The notes under the pieces: generated by a model | What the model was told of the DNA's origin: nothing | Database searches by the model: none | Seen by the model: only the letters and a program-made list of their open reading frames with translations | In this document: piece by piece, positions 22,024 through 24,213 of the stretch | Position numbering within the stretch: position 1 is the stretch's first letter | How the letters are laid out: the number at the start of each line of letters is the position of its first letter | DNA from: Cellvibrionales bacterium UBA2618 | GTDB lineage: Bacteria; Pseudomonadota; Gammaproteobacteria; Pseudomonadales; Porticoccaceae | Assembly (NCBI GenBank): GCA_002339165.1 | Contig: DDJS01000146.1 | Coordinates: 1-24,213 of the forward strand | DNA: 24,213 nt | Direction: 5' to 3' | Translations under genes and position numbers: made by a program

Positions 22024-24057
22024 ATGGAGAAACAGCAAGGATTTGGTACTTGGATCGACAATCGCCTGCCAACGTTAAAGCGCGAGTGGAATCGGCACAT
22101 GGCCGAGTACTATGCGCCGAAGAATTTCAATTGGTGGTACTATTTTGGCGTCCTATCGATGGTGGTACTGGTTATTCAACTGGTCACCGGCATCTGGTTA
22201 TTAATGAGCTACCAGGGTTCTGCAGAACAGGCGTTTGCATCAGTAGAATACATCATGCGCGATGTCGAACTTGGGTGGATTATCCGCTATGCCCACTCTA
22301 CCGGGGCTTCAGCGTTTTTTATCGTCGTTTACATGCACATGTTTCGCGGACTCGTGTACGGCTCATACAAAGCACCTCGAGAGTTAGTCTGGGTATTTGG
22401 AATGACTATCTACGTGGCGCTGATGGCAGAAGCCTTCCTTGGCTACGTGCTACCCTGGGGGCAGATGTCCTATTGGGGCGCGCAGGTGATCATTTCGCTA
22501 TTTGGCGCCATACCCTTGGTCGGCGAAGATATAGTGCAGTGGATTCGCGGTGATTATTTAATTTCCGGCATTACCTTGAACCGTTTTATGTCGCTGCACG
22601 TGGTTGCCATGCCGATCATACTGATCGCACTGGTGGTGATGCACATCATCGCTCTGCACGATGTAGGATCGAACAACCCAGACGGTGTGTCGATTAAAAA
22701 GTACAAGGATGCCAAAGGTAACCCAATCGATGGTATCCCGTTCTATCCGTACTTTGTCATACACGATCTGGTGCCAATTACGGTATTTTTGTTTGCTTTT
22801 TGTTCGGTGTTGTTTTTTATGCCGGAAATGGGGGGCTACTTCCTCGAGCATGCGAACTTTGAAATTGCCAATTCGTTAAAGACGCCTGAGCACATCGCGC
22901 CGGTATGGTATTTCACTCCTTACTACTCGATGTTGCGGGCTGTGCCGGACAAATTGGGCGGTTTTATGGCCATGGCTGCGGCAATTGCGATTTTATTTGT
23001 GTTGCCGTGGCTGGATAGAAGTCCAGTGCGGTCAATGCGCTATAAAGGCAATATTAGTCGAGTGATGATTATTCTCTTTGCCGCCAATTTTATTATCCTC
23101 GGCTACCTTGGGGTCAAGGCACCGACTGCCGCTCGCACAGTGTTGGCACAGATCTGTACGATATTTTATTTTTGCTACTTCATTGGGATTTATTTTTGGA
23201 CGCGCTACGAAAGAACCCGTCCAGAACCCGATCGCATTACCATGGACGGTGGCATAGGTACCTTTAAGACACTGTGTGGATTTGCGCTTATCGGAGTACT
23301 CGTGGTCATACCATTGCAGGTCGTCGGAGCGGAGGGAAAATCTTGTGGGAGCATAGATTGCGATGATTTTGACGCCGATTTGGGCAACAATGCTTCGTTG
23401 CAAAAGGGCGCTCAAATCGCGGTGAACTACTGCATGGGCTGCCATTCTTTTCAGTATTCTCGCTGGGAAAGGGTGGCTGATGATATCGCCATTCCCCACG
23501 GGTTGATGATGGACAACATGGTTTTTACCGGTCAAAGGATCGGTGATTTGATGACTATCGGTATGACCGAAGAAAAGGCCAAGGCTTGGTTTGGTGCGGT
23601 GCCACCGGATTTGACGCTGGTGGCGAGAGCTCGATCGCCGGAGTGGGTGTACACCTATCTACGCAACTTCTATGCCGATGATTCTCGGCCATTGGGGGTT
23701 AACAATCGTGTCTATAAAGACGTCGGTATGCCCCATGCGCTGCTCGACTTACAAGGTCTGACCGAGTGCGCGCCGGGCCCGATGATGGCAGATAACGGCG
23801 GCATCAAGCGCGATTTGAAGTCGGGTGAAGACATTTTAGGTGATCCCTGTGGGCGCTTTGCGCAGGTTACCGACGGAGCATTGACGGCATCGGAATACGA
23901 TGCCGCTGTATTTGATCTGGTGAACTTTTTGACCTATATTGCGGAACCGATGGCGCAGCAACGCAAACATATTGGCCGTTTAGTGTTGATGTTTTTGGCG
24001 TTGATGTTTGTTTTTGTGGTGCTGCTAAATCGAGAGTATTGGAAAGGCATCCACTAG
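22024..24057 (+). CDS. Fused cytochrome b / cytochrome c1 of the bc1 complex
   Basis: One uninterrupted 677-residue frame holds both membrane cytochromes. Residues about 1-405 are cytochrome b: haem-ligand histidines in IIRYAHSTGA, VVYMHMFRG, SLHVVAMP and VVMHIIALHD, and the Qo-site motif PVWY in the form common in beta/gammaproteobacteria. Cytochrome b would normally end near RPEPDRIT. Instead the frame continues through a membrane/signal-like segment (TLCGFALIGVLVVIPLQVVGA, split: TLCGFALIGV, LVVIPLQVVGA) into cytochrome c1. That part has haem-binding CMGCH (Cys470-His474), likely axial Met569 in VGMPHALL, and a C-terminal anchor. Internal Met407 has no ribosome site. Bradyrhizobium FbcH is the known precedent and is cleaved into the two subunits; the same is likely here. 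Confidence 0.95.
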   Translation: MEKQQGFGTWIDNRLPTLKREWNRHMAEYYAPKNFNWWYYFGVLSMVVLVIQLVTGIWLLMSYQGSAEQAFASVEYIMRDVELGWIIRYAHSTGASAFFIVVYMHMFRGLVYGSYKAPRELVWVFGMTIYVALMAEAFLGYVLPWGQMSYWGAQVIISLFGAIPLVGEDIVQWIRGDYLISGITLNRFMSLHVVAMPIILIALVVMHIIALHDVGSNNPDGVSIKKYKDAKGNPIDGIPFYPYFVIHDLVPITVFLFAFCSVLFFMPEMGGYFLEHANFEIANSLKTPEHIAPVWYFTPYYSMLRAVPDKLGGFMAMAAAIAILFVLPWLDRSPVRSMRYKGNISRVMIILFAANFIILGYLGVKAPTAARTVLAQICTIFYFCYFIGIYFWTRYERTRPEPDRITMDGGIGTFKTLCGFALIGVLVVIPLQVVGAEGKSCGSIDCDDFDADLGNNASLQKGAQIAVNYCMGCHSFQYSRWERVADDIAIPHGLMMDNMVFTGQRIGDLMTIGMTEEKAKAWFGAVPPDLTLVARARSPEWVYTYLRNFYADDSRPLGVNNRVYKDVGMPHALLDLQGLTECAPGPMMADNGGIKRDLKSGEDILGDPCGRFAQVTDGALTASEYDAAVFDLVNFLTYIAEPMAQQRKHIGRLVLMFLALMFVFVVLLNREYWKGIH

Positions 24058-24169
24058 GCAGAAAGGGCCGAGTAGGTTGCGTAGTAAGCGCCGCACGTTT
24101 GTTCGTGGCGGTATGTTTTGGGTGGCCAGTAGCCCCCATTGTTATAAGTACAATAATTGAGAGGTGCGT

Positions 24170-24213
24170 GTGCGACGATCGTCGATGACATTATTTTCAG
24201 ATCCGACTTGCCA
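24170..24213 (+). CDS. sspA: Stringent starvation protein A (SspA), 5' end only
   Basis: The window ends 44 bases into this gene. The GTG at 24170 follows GAGAGG with a five-base gap and reads VRRSSMTLFSDPTC. MTLFSDPT matches the SspA N-terminus (MTLFSGPT in E. coli), a glutathione-transferase-fold protein that binds RNA polymerase. ATG 24185 is an alternative start. Its place right after the bc1 genes is the usual gammaproteobacterial order, which supports the call. A possible -10 (TATAAG, 24143-24148) lies upstream with no good -35. Confidence 0.75.
   Translation, partial: MRRSSMTLFSDPTC

Overview
This 24.2-kb window looks like ordinary chromosome from a free-living, aerobic, Pseudomonas-like gammaproteobacterium. 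A marine member of the Cellvibrionales/Pseudomonadales is my best guess, inferred only from gene order and protein families. Genes are densely packed and nearly all belong to conserved housekeeping families. I see no insertion sequence, prophage, CRISPR array, tRNA or rRNA. Many starts are GTG or TTG.

Left block (about 180-9900, all minus strand): dksA - gluQ - cbrX - cbrA - cbrB-like - [300-bp AT-rich gap] - pcnB - folK - deoxynucleoside kinase - panB - glutathione peroxidase. This matches the Pseudomonas dksA-gluQ-cbrXAB-crcZ-pcnB-folK-panB locus, with three differences. The CbrB-like regulator has only receiver and Fis-type HTH domains and lacks the sigma54-activating AAA+ domain. A deoxynucleoside kinase sits between folK and panB. 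panC is absent and a glutathione peroxidase follows instead. The cbrB-pcnB gap, where Pseudomonas encodes the sRNA CrcZ, holds a sigma70-like promoter, two dyads, an A-rich AAN-repeat tract and an intrinsic terminator. It reads as a short CrcZ-like RNA gene rewired away from sigma54. This is the best candidate for something undescribed here.

Middle block (about 10000-17530): sfsA; a D,D-peptidase-like M15 gene that shares one base with a serine acetyltransferase gene (cysE copy 1); a convergent AhpA/YtjB-like membrane protein; divergent serB; then efp with its modifying enzyme gene epmA. A second cysE follows on the minus strand. The window therefore carries two cysE paralogs plus serB, covering the end of serine synthesis and the first step of cysteine synthesis.

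Right block (about 17550-24213): comF and yhcB on the minus strand; zapE, rplM-rpsI with a strong terminator, the bc1 complex genes, and the first codons of sspA on the plus strand. The Rieske gene (petA) is followed by one uninterrupted 677-codon gene that fuses cytochrome b to cytochrome c1, as in Bradyrhizobium FbcH. The yhcB/zapE/rplM/rpsI/petABC/sspA order is a common gammaproteobacterial arrangement.

Gaps over about 300 bases: only the cbrB-pcnB gap (4300-4601) qualifies and it is described above. Smaller gaps (1-180, 685-882, 9802-10021, 18272-18408, 18913-19120, 21196-21388) are noted where they hold a visible signal.
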